Shown: positions 1 through 9,886, numbered from the stretch's first letter. The stretch is 36,132 bases of DNA from Acidimicrobiaceae bacterium (GCA_947488685.1 CANLAH010000003.1:1-36132), one strand, 5' to 3'. Notes: generated by a model not told the origin, from the letters alone. Program-made: numbers and translations.

Positions 1-3000
1 GTCTCAGCAAGACCGAGTTCCCATGGTGCCCCTGCGTGCTTGAGCGACGTCAATGGCGATGCACCTGTACCGCCGTCATGACCCGAGATCAACACCACGT
101 CTGCTTTGGCTTTGCTGACTCCAGCGGCAACTGTGCCGACCCCAACCTCGGCAACTAGTTTCACGTGAATACGTGCTGCAGGGTTTGAGTTTTTCAAGTC
201 ATGAATGAGTTGCTTCAGGTCTTCAATGGAATAAATGTCGTGATGCGGTGGCGGACTAATGAGTCCGACTCCTGGCGTGCTGTGACGCGTCTTTGCGATC
301 CATGGATACACCTTGAATCCAGGTAATTGACCGCCTTCACCAGGTTTTGCGCCTTGTGCCATTTTGATCTGCAAGTCATCAGCATTCACCAAGTACTCAC
401 TCGTCACACCAAAGCGACCAGAAGCGACTTGCTTGATTGCACTGCGCTTAGAGTCTCCGTTTGGCATCGGAACAAATCTCTCTGCATCTTCGCCACCCTC
501 GCCTGTATTGCTCTTTGCACCAATACGGTTCATGGCAATAGCAAGCGTCTCGTGTGCTTCTGCTGAGATCGATCCATAACTCATCGCACCTGTTGAGAAG
601 CGCTTGACTATTTCTGAAACTGGTTCTACTTCGTCTATAGATATGACTGGTCGAATATCGGAACGGAACTCAAAGAGTCCGCGCAATGTCGACAAGGTGC
701 GGGCCTGGTCGTCTACAAGAGCGGTGTATTCCTTAAAAATGTCGTACCGCTTCGCGCGAGTCGAGTGTTGCAATCGATAAACCGTGTCAGGGTTGAACAA
801 ATGGTGTTCGCCCTCGCGCCGCCACTGATACTCGCCGCCCAGATCCAACTCACGATGAGCACGCAACTCTGGTCGATTTGGATGCGCCATCGCATGCCGT
901 GAAGCGACTTCGCTGGCGATTTCGTTCAGCCCAATCCCGCCCAAACGTGAGACTGTTCCAACGAAAAACTCATCGACAAGTTCTGTCGAAAGGCCAATTG
1001 CTTCAAAGATTTGTGCACCCGTGTATGAAGCGACTGTCGATACACCCATTTTCGACATCACTTTTAAGATGCCTTTGCCAGATGCTTTGATGTAATTCGA
1101 AACAGCCTTGTGTGGATCCATCTCGCCGAGTGAGTGCAATCCCCGACCATCGTCAGCCGCAACCATCGCTTCAATCGATTCGAACGCAAGATACGGGTTG
1201 ATTGCACCAGCCCCGTATCCGACCAAAAGAGCCATGTGATGCACTTCTCGCGCATCGCCTGCTTCTACTACGAGACCAACTTGCGTGCGAGTTTTCTCAC
1301 GAATCAAATGGTGGTGTACTGCACTCGTCAACAGTAACGACGGAATCGGCGCAAACACTTCGTCGCTGTTGCGATCTGAAAGCACAACAATACGTATGCC
1401 ATCAGTGATGGCAGCAGAAACTTCATCTCGCACACGATTCAATGCCTCGCGCAAGCCTTCTCCGCCGTCTGCGACGCGATACAAACCACTCACCACAATT
1501 GATCGCAAATGAGGATGCGTCTTATCGTCGTTGATGTGAATAATCTTTGCTAGATCATCGTTATCTAAAATCGGAAATGGCAGCGATAACTGACGACAAC
1601 TGTCAGGACCTGGCGCCAGCAGATTGCCTTCTGGTCCCACACTTGTACCGATAGCAGTCACAACTGCTTCACGAATAGCATCAAGCGGTGGGTTCGTCAC
1701 TTGGGCAAACAACTGCGAAAAATAATCAAAGAGCAATCGAGGTCTCTCCGACAGCACTGCAATCGGAGTATCTGTACCCATTGAGCCAATCGGTTCGGTT
1801 CCGGTGCGTGCAGTCGGAGCAATGATGATTTTCAGTTCTTCGTGTGTGTACCCAAACATCTGTTGACGTCGAGTCACGCTGTCGCGACTGTGCACTACAT
1901 GCTCTCGCGCTGGCAAGTCATCTAGTTCTGTTAGGCCATCCTGTAGCCACTTCTCGTACGGATGTTGTGCCGCCAACTCCATTTTGATTTCATCGTCATC
2001 GATAATGCGACCCTGCGCAGTGTCAATCAGCAACATTCGCCCTGGCTGTAGACGGCCTTTTTTGATGACGCGACTTGGCTCAATGTCTAGTACTCCGGTC
2101 TCGCTTGCAAGTACCACGAGGCCATCTGACGTCACCCAATACCGTCCAGGTCGCAAGCCGTTGCGATCTAATACCGCGCCAATGAGGGTTCCGTCGGTAA
2201 AGGCGATGTCTGCTGGTCCATCCCACGGTTCCATCAATGATGAGTGGAACTTATAAAAAGCGCGCTTGCTCGGATCCATCCGATCATTGTGTTCCCATGC
2301 TTCGGGAATCATCATCAGCAACGCATGCGGTAATGAACGACCCGCAAGATGCAATAGTTCGAGCACCTCATCAAAACTTGCGCTGTCGCTCATGCTCGGC
2401 GTGCAGATCGGAAACGCCCGATCAAGACCTGGTATCAATTCGCTTTCAAGCAATGCTTCGCGCGTCGCCATCCAGTTACGGTTTCCTTGAACGGTATTGA
2501 TTTCGCCGTTGTGGGCGATGTACCGATACGGATGCGCGAGCGGCCACGACGGAAACGTGTTTGTGCTGAATCTGCTATGCACTAACACCAAGGCTGACTC
2601 AATGCGTTCGTCAGAAAGATCGGGAAAGAACTCTTGCAACTCTGGCGTAGTGAGCATGCCTTTATAAATGAATGTTCGTGCTGACAACGATGCAAAATAC
2701 GTGCGCATCGCACCAGTCAGTTCATGCTCAATACGTTTGCGCACAATAAACAATTTGCGATCAAGATCAATTCCTGTTGCGCCATCTGGGTCGTCAATAA
2801 AATATTGATAGAACGACGGCATCACAGCCAAAGCACTCGCACCCAAACACTTTGGTTCAACAGGAACCTGACGCCATCCCAATGGCCGCAGACCTTCTTC
2901 GCGACTGATGCGCTCAACTGTGTCAATCGCTTTGTTCGCGTCTGCTGCACCTGCTGGCAAAAACGCTAACCCCGCGGCATACGCTCCCAACTTGGGTAAT

Positions 3001-3245
3001 GCAAAATCAACGACTCCACGAAAGAACTTGTCCGGAATCTGAAACAGAACTCCGGCGCCATCACCCGTTGCCGCCTCTGCTCCAGTTGCGCCACGATGCT
3101 CCATGTTGCACAACGCGCCAAGGCCCAACGACACCAACTCACGACTTTGTGTGCCCGCAATATTGACGACGAACGACACGCCACAAGAGTCGTGCTCAAA
3201 TCGTGGGTCGTAGAGCCCAGATGCAGGTGGAAGATCGTGATTCAT
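1..3245 (-). CDS. gltB: Glutamate synthase large subunit (partial, 3' end outside window)
   Basis: Open minus-strand frame from ATG at 3245 to the left edge. Manual translation of the start gives [75 protein letters not shown], with the class II amidotransferase Cys (CGV) and HRGATGAE...GDGAG typical of GltB. The left edge reads [25 protein letters not shown]. Not in the ORF track because it has no stop inside the window. Confidence 0.95.
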   Translation of the reverse strand, partial: MNHDLPPASGLYDPRFEHDSCGVSFVVNIAGTQSRELVSLGLGALCNMEHRGATGAEAATGDGAGVLFQIPDKFFRGVVDFALPKLGAYAAGLAFLPAGAADANKAIDTVERISREEGLRPLGWRQVPVEPKCLGASALAVMPSFYQYFIDDPDGATGIDLDRKLFIVRKRIEHELTGAMRTYFASLSARTFIYKGMLTTPELQEFFPDLSDERIESALVLVHSRFSTNTFPSWPLAHPYRYIAHNGEINTVQGNRNWMATREALLESELIPGLDRAFPICTPSMSDSASFDEVLELLHLAGRSLPHALLMMIPEAWEHNDRMDPSKRAFYKFHSSLMEPWDGPADIAFTDGTLIGAVLDRNGLRPGRYWVTSDGLVVLASETGVLDIEPSRVIKKGRLQPGRMLLIDTAQGRIIDDDEIKMELAAQHPYEKWLQDGLTELDDLPAREHVVHSRDSVTRRQQMFGYTHEELKIIIAPTARTGTEPIGSMGTDTPIAVLSERPRLLFDYFSQLFAQVTNPPLDAIREAVVTAIGTSVGPEGNLLAPGPDSCRQLSLPFPILDNDDLAKIIHINDDKTHPHLRSIVVSGLYRVADGGEGLREALNRVRDEVSAAITDGIRIVVLSDRNSDEVFAPIPSLLLTSAVHHHLIREKTRTQVGLVVEAGDAREVHHMALLVGYGAGAINPYLAFESIEAMVAADDGRGLHSLGEMDPHKAVSNYIKASGKGILKVMSKMGVSTVASYTGAQIFEAIGLSTELVDEFFVGTVSRLGGIGLNEIASEVASRHAMAHPNRPELRAHRELDLGGEYQWRREGEHHLFNPDTVYRLQHSTRAKRYDIFKEYTALVDDQARTLSTLRGLFEFRSDIRPVISIDEVEPVSEIVKRFSTGAMSYGSISAEAHETLAIAMNRIGAKSNTGEGGEDAERFVPMPNGDSKRSAIKQVASGRFGVTSEYLVNADDLQIKMAQGAKPGEGGQLPGFKVYPWIAKTRHSTPGVGLISPPPHHDIYSIEDLKQLIHDLKNSNPAARIHVKLVAEVGVGTVAAGVSKAKADVVLISGHDGGTGASPLTSLKHAGAPWELGLAE

Positions 3246-3308
3246 GCGTTGTCCTTATTAACCGGAGAGTCTCAGCCAAAGACTGAGTATGTACCCCCGA
3301 GACAACGC
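3246..3308 (-). promoter_or_regulatory. Structured 5' leader of gltB (nested stems, outer stem overlaps the Shine-Dalgarno)
   Basis: Perfect 8-bp inverted repeat gcgttgtc (3246-3253) / gacaacgc (3301-3308). An inner G-rich/pyrimidine stem and a CTCAG/CTGAG hairpin (3271-3275 / 3283-3287) lie inside it. The AAGGA SD is at 3252-3256. Confidence 0.5.
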
Positions 3309-3410
3309 TGGCCCGAGCAACCTTCAGACTACAGACACCTCGCCATGCGTGCCAAACTTATTTGCACAATTTCGTGCTGCAGTCCTTGCTGTGGATCGAT
3401 ATAGGGGTTC

Positions 3411-4229
3411 TTACTTTGGGTCGATGTAGGCCGGTGCGCGTTTTTCAAAGTCGCTCATGACTGCTTCACGTTGGTTGTGGCCGCCAATCATCCGACCAAT
3501 CGTGCGCCTTTCGGCCTCAAACTGAGCCGCCGCATACTCCACCGTCATGCGATTCAGAAGTTCTTTGGCTCCACGCACCGCATCAGGGCTGCGCTTGCAA
3601 ATCTCGGCGGCATAGGCAAATGCATCGTCGCGGGGATTCTCAGACAAACGAGTCACAACACCAATTGCATGTGCTTCACGGCCGTCAAAAATGCGGGCGG
3701 ACAGCACAATGTCTTTCATGACATCAGGACGCACAAGCCCCTGAAGCAAAACAGTTCCTGCACAGTCAGGCACTAATCCCCAATATGTTTCGCGCACGCT
3801 GAACTTTGTGTCGGGATGCGCAAAACGAAGATCTGCTCCAAGAGCAATCTGGCAACCCGCGCCGAGTGCGTGTCCGTGCACTGCTGCAACCACTGGCACT
3901 GGAACTTCTTGCCACACCCACGCCGCTTGCTGACCAAGATGAGTGATGCGCCCTTCTTGCATGTCGCTGGCTGCTGGTTGCTTGTTATTGGTGTCCTGCT
4001 CGCTACCACCCGCCATCGCACCCATTGACGCAAGATCAAGCCCCGCACAAAATGATGCGCCTTCGCCTGACAACACAACGACACGAATCTGTTTGTTGGT
4101 CTTGAGCGACTCGCCTGCGTCAACAATTGCCTGAAACTGTTCGCCGTCTAACGCATTGCGCTTATCGGGGCGGTTAAACCGCACATCGGCAATGCCGTCG
4201 GAAATAGAGATAGTGACTCTGTTGCTCAT
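3411..4229 (-). CDS. Enoyl-CoA hydratase/isomerase (crotonase) family protein
   Basis: ORF of 272 aa; RFNRPDKRNALDGEQF, LSGEGASFCAGLDL and HGHALGAGCQIALGADLRFAHPDTKFSVRE are crotonase motifs. Confidence 0.92.
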   Translation of the reverse strand: MSNRVTISISDGIADVRFNRPDKRNALDGEQFQAIVDAGESLKTNKQIRVVVLSGEGASFCAGLDLASMGAMAGGSEQDTNNKQPAASDMQEGRITHLGQQAAWVWQEVPVPVVAAVHGHALGAGCQIALGADLRFAHPDTKFSVRETYWGLVPDCAGTVLLQGLVRPDVMKDIVLSARIFDGREAHAIGVVTRLSENPRDDAFAYAAEICKRSPDAVRGAKELLNRMTVEYAAAQFEAERRTIGRMIGGHNQREAVMSDFEKRAPAYIDPK

Positions 4230-4324
4230 CTTGCCAGTATGACAGCCCTTCAGTCATAGTTTCCTGCCGCAGGGCCATGTTGTCCACTGAGCACACAACG
4301 TGCCCAGCATGGCAGAATGCACAC

Positions 4325-4972
4325 ATGCATTTAAACCTTTCCGCTGATGAAGTCCTAAAAACAATCCGCAGTGTGCGTAAGCGCCTGGATTTTGACCGTC
4401 CCGTCGAACGAGAAATCGTAGAAGAATGCCTTGAGTTGGCACTGCAAGCGCCAACAGGTTCGAACAGCCAAGGATGGCACTGGATCGTCATTGAAGATGC
4501 AGCCAAAAAGAAGGCTCTTGCAGATATCTACAAGAAGAACTTTGAGATGTACATCAACATGCCAGGGCGTGTGTTCGAAGAGGGTGACATGCGTGCCGCA
4601 CAAATCGGCGCCGTTCGCAACTCAGCGATGTATTTGTCAGACAACTTTCACAAATCACCATTGATGCTGATCCCTTGCATCGAGGGTCGTCTTGATAACT
4701 TGCCGTCGTTTGCGACTGCATCTGCATGGGGTTCACTTCTGCCAGCAGTATGGAGCTTCATGTTGGCATTGCGCGAGCGCGGAATGGGATCAGCATGGAC
4801 AACAATCCACATGATGAATGGTGGCGAAGAACAGGCTGCGAACCTCCTCGGAATCCCACACGCAAACATTAGTCAGGGCGGACTATTCCCGATTGCCTAC
4901 ACCGTCGGCACCGACTTCAAGCCAGCAAAGCGCTTGCCTGTTTCGTCCGTTTTGCACTGGGATAAGTGGTGA
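4325..4972 (+). CDS. Nitroreductase family protein
   Basis: ORF 4277..4972, probable start at 4325 (MHLNLSADEVLKTIRSVRKRLDFDRPVEREIVEECLELALQAPTGSNSQGWHWIVIED). The RSVRxxLDFDRPV...APTGSNSQ region is typical of nitroreductases. Confidence 0.88.
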   Translation: MHLNLSADEVLKTIRSVRKRLDFDRPVEREIVEECLELALQAPTGSNSQGWHWIVIEDAAKKKALADIYKKNFEMYINMPGRVFEEGDMRAAQIGAVRNSAMYLSDNFHKSPLMLIPCIEGRLDNLPSFATASAWGSLLPAVWSFMLALRERGMGSAWTTIHMMNGGEEQAANLLGIPHANISQGGLFPIAYTVGTDFKPAKRLPVSSVLHWDKW

Positions 4973-5685
4973 CAAACGGTTTCGTAACATATGCGTTGAC
5001 AGACGGCGTCGCTGTCATCACGATGGACGACGGCAAAGCAAATGCGCTGTCGCTCGACATGCAAAATGCAATTAACTCAGCGCTCGATCAAGCCCAAAGC
5101 GACAACGCAACTGTTGTATTAACGGGCAGATCCGGAATCTTGTCTGCAGGCTTTGACTTAAAAACTCTCGCACGCGGCGGTGACGATGCAACCGCAATGC
5201 TCAACGGTGGCCTTGAGTTGTCACTTCGGATGCTGAATTTTCCTACCCCAATAGTTATCGCGTGTAGCGGACACGCCATCGCAATGGGAGTGTTCTTGCT
5301 CTTATCGGGTGACTACCGCATCGGAATCGCAGGTAACTACAAGTACACGGCAAACGAAGTTGCAATCGGAATGACCATGCCTTTCTCGGCGATTGAAATC
5401 ATGCGTCAACGATTGACGCCGTCGGCAATGAATCGCGCGGTATTGCTTGCCGAAGTTTTTACCCCAAACAATGCCATTGAGACAGGTTTTCTTGACCTTG
5501 TTGTTGACGAGGCTGACCTGATGAGTGCGGCAATGACCTTTGCGGCATCCACATCAGGACTGAACGCCGCAGCCCACTCGGCAAGCAAGAAGCGCATGCG
5601 AGCAAATGCCATCAATGACATCACTGCAGGGCTTGCTCTCGACTACGCCGGTTGGCGCAAACAATTCGCCGTTAAACAGGACTAG
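4966..5685 (+). CDS. Enoyl-CoA hydratase/isomerase (crotonase) family protein
   Basis: ORF of 239 aa; VAVITMDDGKANALSLDMQNAIN, SGILSAGFDLK, CSGHAIAMGVFLLLSGDYRIG. Overlaps the upstream nitroreductase stop (GTGGTGA), so probably translationally coupled. Confidence 0.88.
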   Translation: MVTNGFVTYALTDGVAVITMDDGKANALSLDMQNAINSALDQAQSDNATVVLTGRSGILSAGFDLKTLARGGDDATAMLNGGLELSLRMLNFPTPIVIACSGHAIAMGVFLLLSGDYRIGIAGNYKYTANEVAIGMTMPFSAIEIMRQRLTPSAMNRAVLLAEVFTPNNAIETGFLDLVVDEADLMSAAMTFAASTSGLNAAAHSASKKRMRANAINDITAGLALDYAGWRKQFAVKQD

Positions 5686-6413
5686 TCGACAAGCCGCAAA
5701 CCCGATGGAGCAATCGACGGTTGCGCATACGGAAGATCAACAACAAACTCTGTTCGGTGCCCCGGAAACACGTGCCGCGAGACCAGCACAACTTGGCCAC
5801 TGGTCGTAGACGTAATGCGTTCGCATCGTAAGACAGGTGAACCTAGCGGAATATGAAGTAACTCCGCCTCTGCGGTGTTGGCCGCGTCAGCGCCAATTGT
5901 TTGTGATGCACCGCTCAATGGAACTTCAAGTAATTCATAAAACGGAGATCGCTCAACATCGGCGCGTGACAAATGCTGAGCGAGATCTGCAGGACACCAA
6001 ACAGTGACCAATGCAAATGGTTCTCCGTCGGCGGTATTGAGTCGACTCACTCGCAAGACGTGGGGTGTTGCCAGCACAAGAGCAATGTCACGTGGCGCTT
6101 TTTCAAAAACGAATTCCAGAATTCGCCGCTCAGGCTGCATGCCACTGTCGCGCATTTGATCTTCGATGGTGGCCAAGCGACCAAGTGGCTGGCGCACCTG
6201 CTTGCCTGCGACAAACCATCCAAATCCTTGGCGAGCATCAACAAGACCTTCGTCGCGCAAGATTTCAAGAGCCTTACGAATCGTGACCCGACTCACACCA
6301 AACTCCGCTGACATTTCTGATTCGCTCGGTAAAACTCGACCAGCCGCATATGCCCCAGATGACACGCGCATGCGAAGTTCGTCCGCGATTCCGTGATAGC
6401 GAATTGTCCTCAC
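5682..6413 (-). CDS. GntR family transcriptional regulator with UTRA domain (HutC subfamily)
   Basis: ORF of 243 aa; ELRMRVSSGAYAAGRVLPSESEMSAEFGVSRVTIRKALEILRDEGLVDARQGFGWFV is a GntR wHTH, followed by a UTRA-like effector domain. GTG start. Confidence 0.92.
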   Translation of the reverse strand: MRTIRYHGIADELRMRVSSGAYAAGRVLPSESEMSAEFGVSRVTIRKALEILRDEGLVDARQGFGWFVAGKQVRQPLGRLATIEDQMRDSGMQPERRILEFVFEKAPRDIALVLATPHVLRVSRLNTADGEPFALVTVWCPADLAQHLSRADVERSPFYELLEVPLSGASQTIGADAANTAEAELLHIPLGSPVLRCERITSTTSGQVVLVSRHVFPGHRTEFVVDLPYAQPSIAPSGLRLVD

Positions 6414-6415
6414 GC

Positions 6416-6452
6416 TTGTATTCTACCCACACTTGTATTAGAGTTGTATACA
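6416..6452. promoter_or_regulatory. Putative operator: three TTGTAT half-sites plus palindromic TGTATACA between GntR gene and aconitase
   Basis: TTGTAT at 6416-6421, 6433-6438 and 6444-6449; TGTATACA at 6445-6452. Motif CACTTGTATTAGAGTTGTATAC (6430-6451) recurs with 17/22 identity upstream of icd. Confidence 0.5.
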
Positions 6453-6480
6453 TAGGACACACCCACAGAATCGAGACATT

Positions 6481-8745
6481 ATGGCCGTAACAGCTGGTAC
6501 CCCCCAAGAACTTGTCGATCGTGTCTACGCGTCACTTCCGAGCAACTCTGCGCTTGGCCGCACGAGACTCGGGCGTCCGCTCACTCTGACGGAAAAGATT
6601 TTAATCAACCACCTTGTCGAGCCAACAACACAAGAGATGGAGCGTGGCCGCAGTTATGCAGACTTTGCGCCTGACCGTGTGGCAATGCAAGACGCAACGG
6701 CACAGATGGCGTTATTGCAATTCATGACTGCAGGTTTGGCAACAACATCTGTACCAAGCACGGTTCATTGTGATCATTTGATTTTGGCAAAGACGGGCGC
6801 CAAACTCGACCTGCAAGTTGCCAACGACTCCAACCGTGAGGTGTATGACTTCTTGCGCTCAGTGAGTGCCAAGTTTGGTGTCGGATTCTGGGGACCCGGA
6901 AGCGGAATCATCCACCAAGTAGTTCTTGAACACTATGCATTTCCTGGCGGGATGATGATCGGAACCGATAGCCACACGCCAAATGCGGGCGGACTCGGAA
7001 TGGTTGCAATTGGAGTTGGCGGCGCTGACGCCGTCGACGTGATGACGGGCTTTGCATTTAACGTTCGTTGGCCAAAAGTCATTGGCGTGCATCTCACTGG
7101 TGCGCTGTCTGGTTGGTCAAGTCCAAAAGATGTCATCTTAGAAGTTGCTCGCCAACTCACCGTCGAAGGTGGCACTGGCGCAATTGTTGAGTATTACGGA
7201 CCAGGCGCTGACTCAATTTCAGCAACCGGCAAAGCAACAATCTGCAATATGGGTGCAGAAATTGGCGCAACGTGCTCAGTGTTTGGATATGACTCCAACA
7301 TGTCGGCATATCTGAGCGCAACAGGGCGAGCATCCATTGCAGCGGCTGCAGATCTCGTCGCTAGTGATCTGCGCGCAGATGACGACGCAACATACGACAG
7401 CATGATTGAGATCAATCTCTCGGTCTTGACACCTCTCATCAACGGACCGCACTCCCCTGACCGCGCTCATGCTGTTGGTGCAGGAGTCGGCGCTGCCGCT
7501 CGCGACAACAACTGGCCTCTCAACATTTCTTCTGCACTAGTTGGTTCGTGCACTAACTCGTCATACGAAGACATCACTCGTGCGGCGTCAATTGCTCGAC
7601 AAGCGTCTGCTAAAGGTTTGCGCGCCAAGACTGAGTTACTTATTACTCCCGGAAGTGAACAGATTCGCGCCACCATTGAGCGAGATGGCTTGTTGGCTGA
7701 TCTTGAATCCATCGGCGCAACGGTGTTGGCCAATGCGTGCGGACCATGTATCGGCCAGTGGGAGCGCTCTGCAGATGTCAATTCAGTTCCCAACACCATC
7801 GTCAATTCATTTAATCGCAATTTTCCAAAACGAAATGATGGCTCCGCAAACACATTATCTTTTGTCACAAGTCCAGACACCGTGGTGGCACTCGCTCTTG
7901 CTGGCCGCCTTGACTTCAATCCAATGACCGACACATTGACCGCGCCAGATGGATCACAAGTAAAACTCGATCCTCCTGTCGGTGAGGTTTTGCCAGCACG
8001 TGGCTACGACGCAGGAGCCGACACATTCATCGCGCCACCCGCAGACGGAAGCGCAATCGTCATTGAGGTCAGCCCTACGAGCGAGCGACTACAGCTATTG
8101 CAACCATTTTTGGCATGGGATGGCAAGGACTATCTTGAGTTGCCAATCTTGATGAAAGCGCAAGGCAAATGCACTACAGATCATATTTCTGCCGCTGGCA
8201 AGTGGCTCACCTACCGCGGTCATCTTGAAAACATTTCTGGCAACTTATTCATTGGAGTTGTCAATGCATTTACTTCGGCCGTCGGAGAAGGACTTGACAT
8301 CACAGACGGAGCAACCCGAAGTTTTCCTGACATTGCAAAACGCTACAGCCAGGCAGGTGTGAGATGGTGCGCAGTCGGAGATCAAAACTACGGCGAAGGC
8401 TCATCGCGTGAGCATGCTGCGATGGAGCCGCGGCTTCGTGGCGGAGTAGTTATTTTTGCGCGATCATTCGCGCGCATTCATGACACGAATCTCAAAAAGC
8501 AAGGTTTGATTCCGTTGACATTTGCGGATCCCGCTATTTATGATGTGCTCGAAGAGTCCGACACAATTAGCGTGCTGAATCTGCCACCAGTTCCGGACAA
8601 GCCAATTAAGTGTGTCGTTAATAAATCCGACGGAACGAAAGTTGCATTTGACGCCAAGCACACGTTTAGCGACGAACAAGTCGAATGGTTTAAAGCCGGC
8701 TCTGCACTCAACATCGTGCGCGCCAAAGTGGCCAGTCAAAAATAA
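6481..8745 (+). CDS. acn: Aconitate hydratase, mitochondrial-type
   Basis: ORF of 754 aa; [133 protein letters not shown]. Closely resembles ACO2-type aconitase. Confidence 0.97.
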   Translation: MAVTAGTPQELVDRVYASLPSNSALGRTRLGRPLTLTEKILINHLVEPTTQEMERGRSYADFAPDRVAMQDATAQMALLQFMTAGLATTSVPSTVHCDHLILAKTGAKLDLQVANDSNREVYDFLRSVSAKFGVGFWGPGSGIIHQVVLEHYAFPGGMMIGTDSHTPNAGGLGMVAIGVGGADAVDVMTGFAFNVRWPKVIGVHLTGALSGWSSPKDVILEVARQLTVEGGTGAIVEYYGPGADSISATGKATICNMGAEIGATCSVFGYDSNMSAYLSATGRASIAAAADLVASDLRADDDATYDSMIEINLSVLTPLINGPHSPDRAHAVGAGVGAAARDNNWPLNISSALVGSCTNSSYEDITRAASIARQASAKGLRAKTELLITPGSEQIRATIERDGLLADLESIGATVLANACGPCIGQWERSADVNSVPNTIVNSFNRNFPKRNDGSANTLSFVTSPDTVVALALAGRLDFNPMTDTLTAPDGSQVKLDPPVGEVLPARGYDAGADTFIAPPADGSAIVIEVSPTSERLQLLQPFLAWDGKDYLELPILMKAQGKCTTDHISAAGKWLTYRGHLENISGNLFIGVVNAFTSAVGEGLDITDGATRSFPDIAKRYSQAGVRWCAVGDQNYGEGSSREHAAMEPRLRGGVVIFARSFARIHDTNLKKQGLIPLTFADPAIYDVLEESDTISVLNLPPVPDKPIKCVVNKSDGTKVAFDAKHTFSDEQVEWFKAGSALNIVRAKVASQK

Positions 8746-8756
8746 ATCTGTGCCCA

Positions 8757-8868
8757 TAACGGGAGAAACCCCGCATGGGGGCGCGGGGCTTCTCAACCTA
8801 AACCCAATGGAGGGGGGTCCATTTGGGGTTCTTACCAGCGGGTAATGGGGGTAACCCACTGGCTTTAT
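8757..8868 (-). ncRNA. Putative small RNA with three C-rich-loop hairpins (6C-RNA-like)
   Basis: Minus strand order: hairpin 8862-8835 (loop TACCCCCATT), hairpin 8830-8801 (loop CCCCCC), hairpin 8794-8763 (loop GCCCCCAT, followed by UUUCUC as in a terminator). The single mismatches in two of the stems are A-C on plus but G-U on minus, supporting minus-strand RNA. Promoter-like TTGAGT-17-GATAAT directly upstream. Ends approximate. Confidence 0.6.
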
Positions 8869-8874
8869 GTATCT

Positions 8875-8903
8875 ATTATCCACTAAATCTTGGCAACACT
8901 CAA
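8875..8903 (-). promoter_or_regulatory. Putative sigma70-like promoter for the C-rich-loop small RNA
   Basis: Minus strand TTGAGT (8903-8898), 17-nt spacer, GATAAT (8880-8875). The first hairpin begins 12 nt after the -10. Confidence 0.5.
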
Positions 8904-8914
8904 GTTGGAGGAGG

Positions 8915-8934
8915 CGATAGTTGCTATCGTTTTT
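8915..8934 (+). terminator. Short hairpin plus T-run (possible intrinsic terminator, or dyad operator of the LysR gene)
   Basis: CGATAG TTG CTATCG followed by TTTTT on the plus strand. Confidence 0.4.
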
Positions 8935-8980
8935 AGAGATAGGTACACATCTCACTGCAACCAGAAGGGCTATACCCACA

Positions 8981-9886
8981 ATGGAAATCAAGCAACTCCA
9001 GACTCTTCTGGCAATTGATGAGCACAAAACCTTCTCGGCTGCAGCCCGTTCCTTGATGACGGTGCAGTCCAATGTCTCAGCTCATATTGCCCGCCTTGAA
9101 GCGGAGCTGGATGTTGTTCTGGTAGACCGCCACCGCGGAGGCCTGACCGACGAAGGTGAAATCGTTGCCGAGCGAGCCCGACGCATCTTGCACGAGATCG
9201 ACGACATTGGATCAGATATGTCGTCACTTGGAGACAATGTTGCCGGTGCGTGTCGTCTTGGCAGCATCGGAACAACGGCTCGCTGGCTTATGCCAAAAAT
9301 GCTAACAGCGCTGAGTCGCTCACACCCCAATGTTGCAATCACAATTTATGAAGGCGGAACGAGCACTCTTATTCCGCGACTTCTCGAAGGTCATCTCGAT
9401 GCTGCAATTGTTCACCTTCCGGTTGAATCATCAGAAGTAGAAACGGTGCAACTCTTTGCTGAAGATCTTGTGCTCCTGGCGCACTCTTCACATGAACTCG
9501 CCGATCACACCACTATCTCTATCGAAGAACTCAGTCGACACAGCATTTTGCTTCCGCCACGTGGGTCAGTACTGCGAAAAATTATTGATCGAGCAGCGGC
9601 CAACAAACGTGTCGAGCTCTCGCCTCTTGCAGAGATCGATGGAGTTCGTTTAATGACGTCGCTCGCATTTGAAAACTTTGGTCCAGCAATTGTTCCCGCC
9701 ACTGCGATTCCAGGATGGATCCAAGGAGATTTTGTACGCATCTCGGTGCCCGAACTCCCTCGACGAACTGTTGGATGGGTGCAGCGTGTTCGGCCCCGTC
9801 CGAGTGCCCCCACCTTGGCCGTCGCACAGGTGGCACTAGCCGTTGTCAAGCAACGAGCAAACCGCCAGCCAGGCGTCTATCTCTAG
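8981..9886 (+). CDS. LysR family transcriptional regulator
   Basis: ORF 8921..9886; probable start at 8981 (MEIKQLQTLLAIDEHKTFSAAARSLMTVQSNVSAHIARLEAELDVVLVDRHRGGLTDEGE), typical LysR HTH, followed by a LysR substrate-binding domain. Confidence 0.93.
   Translation: MEIKQLQTLLAIDEHKTFSAAARSLMTVQSNVSAHIARLEAELDVVLVDRHRGGLTDEGEIVAERARRILHEIDDIGSDMSSLGDNVAGACRLGSIGTTARWLMPKMLTALSRSHPNVAITIYEGGTSTLIPRLLEGHLDAAIVHLPVESSEVETVQLFAEDLVLLAHSSHELADHTTISIEELSRHSILLPPRGSVLRKIIDRAAANKRVELSPLAEIDGVRLMTSLAFENFGPAIVPATAIPGWIQGDFVRISVPELPRRTVGWVQRVRPRPSAPTLAVAQVALAVVKQRANRQPGVYL

Noticed and set aside
3246-3308. Assignment of the gltB leader to a known glutamine or TPP riboswitch
   Set aside because: The conserved core GGAAGUAGG (glutamine) and the TPP ACCUGAU/GGUAAUGCCUGCG-type elements are not present; a CUGAGA match alone is insufficient.
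327-3404. Multiple small ORFs listed in the first 3.4 kb
   Set aside because: All are alternative-frame ORFs over the long gltB coding frame, which is absent from the track because it is open at the window edge, or over its leader.
7467-7934. 155-aa minus-strand ORF (and other antisense ORFs) inside aconitase
   Set aside because: Lies entirely within a confidently identified gene on the opposite strand; sequence is low-information and has no recognisable domain, typical shadow ORF.
8464-9072. 202-aa minus-strand ORF spanning the acn 3' end and intergenic region
   Set aside because: Overlaps both acn and the LysR start, has no domain signal, and the intergenic part is better explained by the hairpin-rich sRNA.
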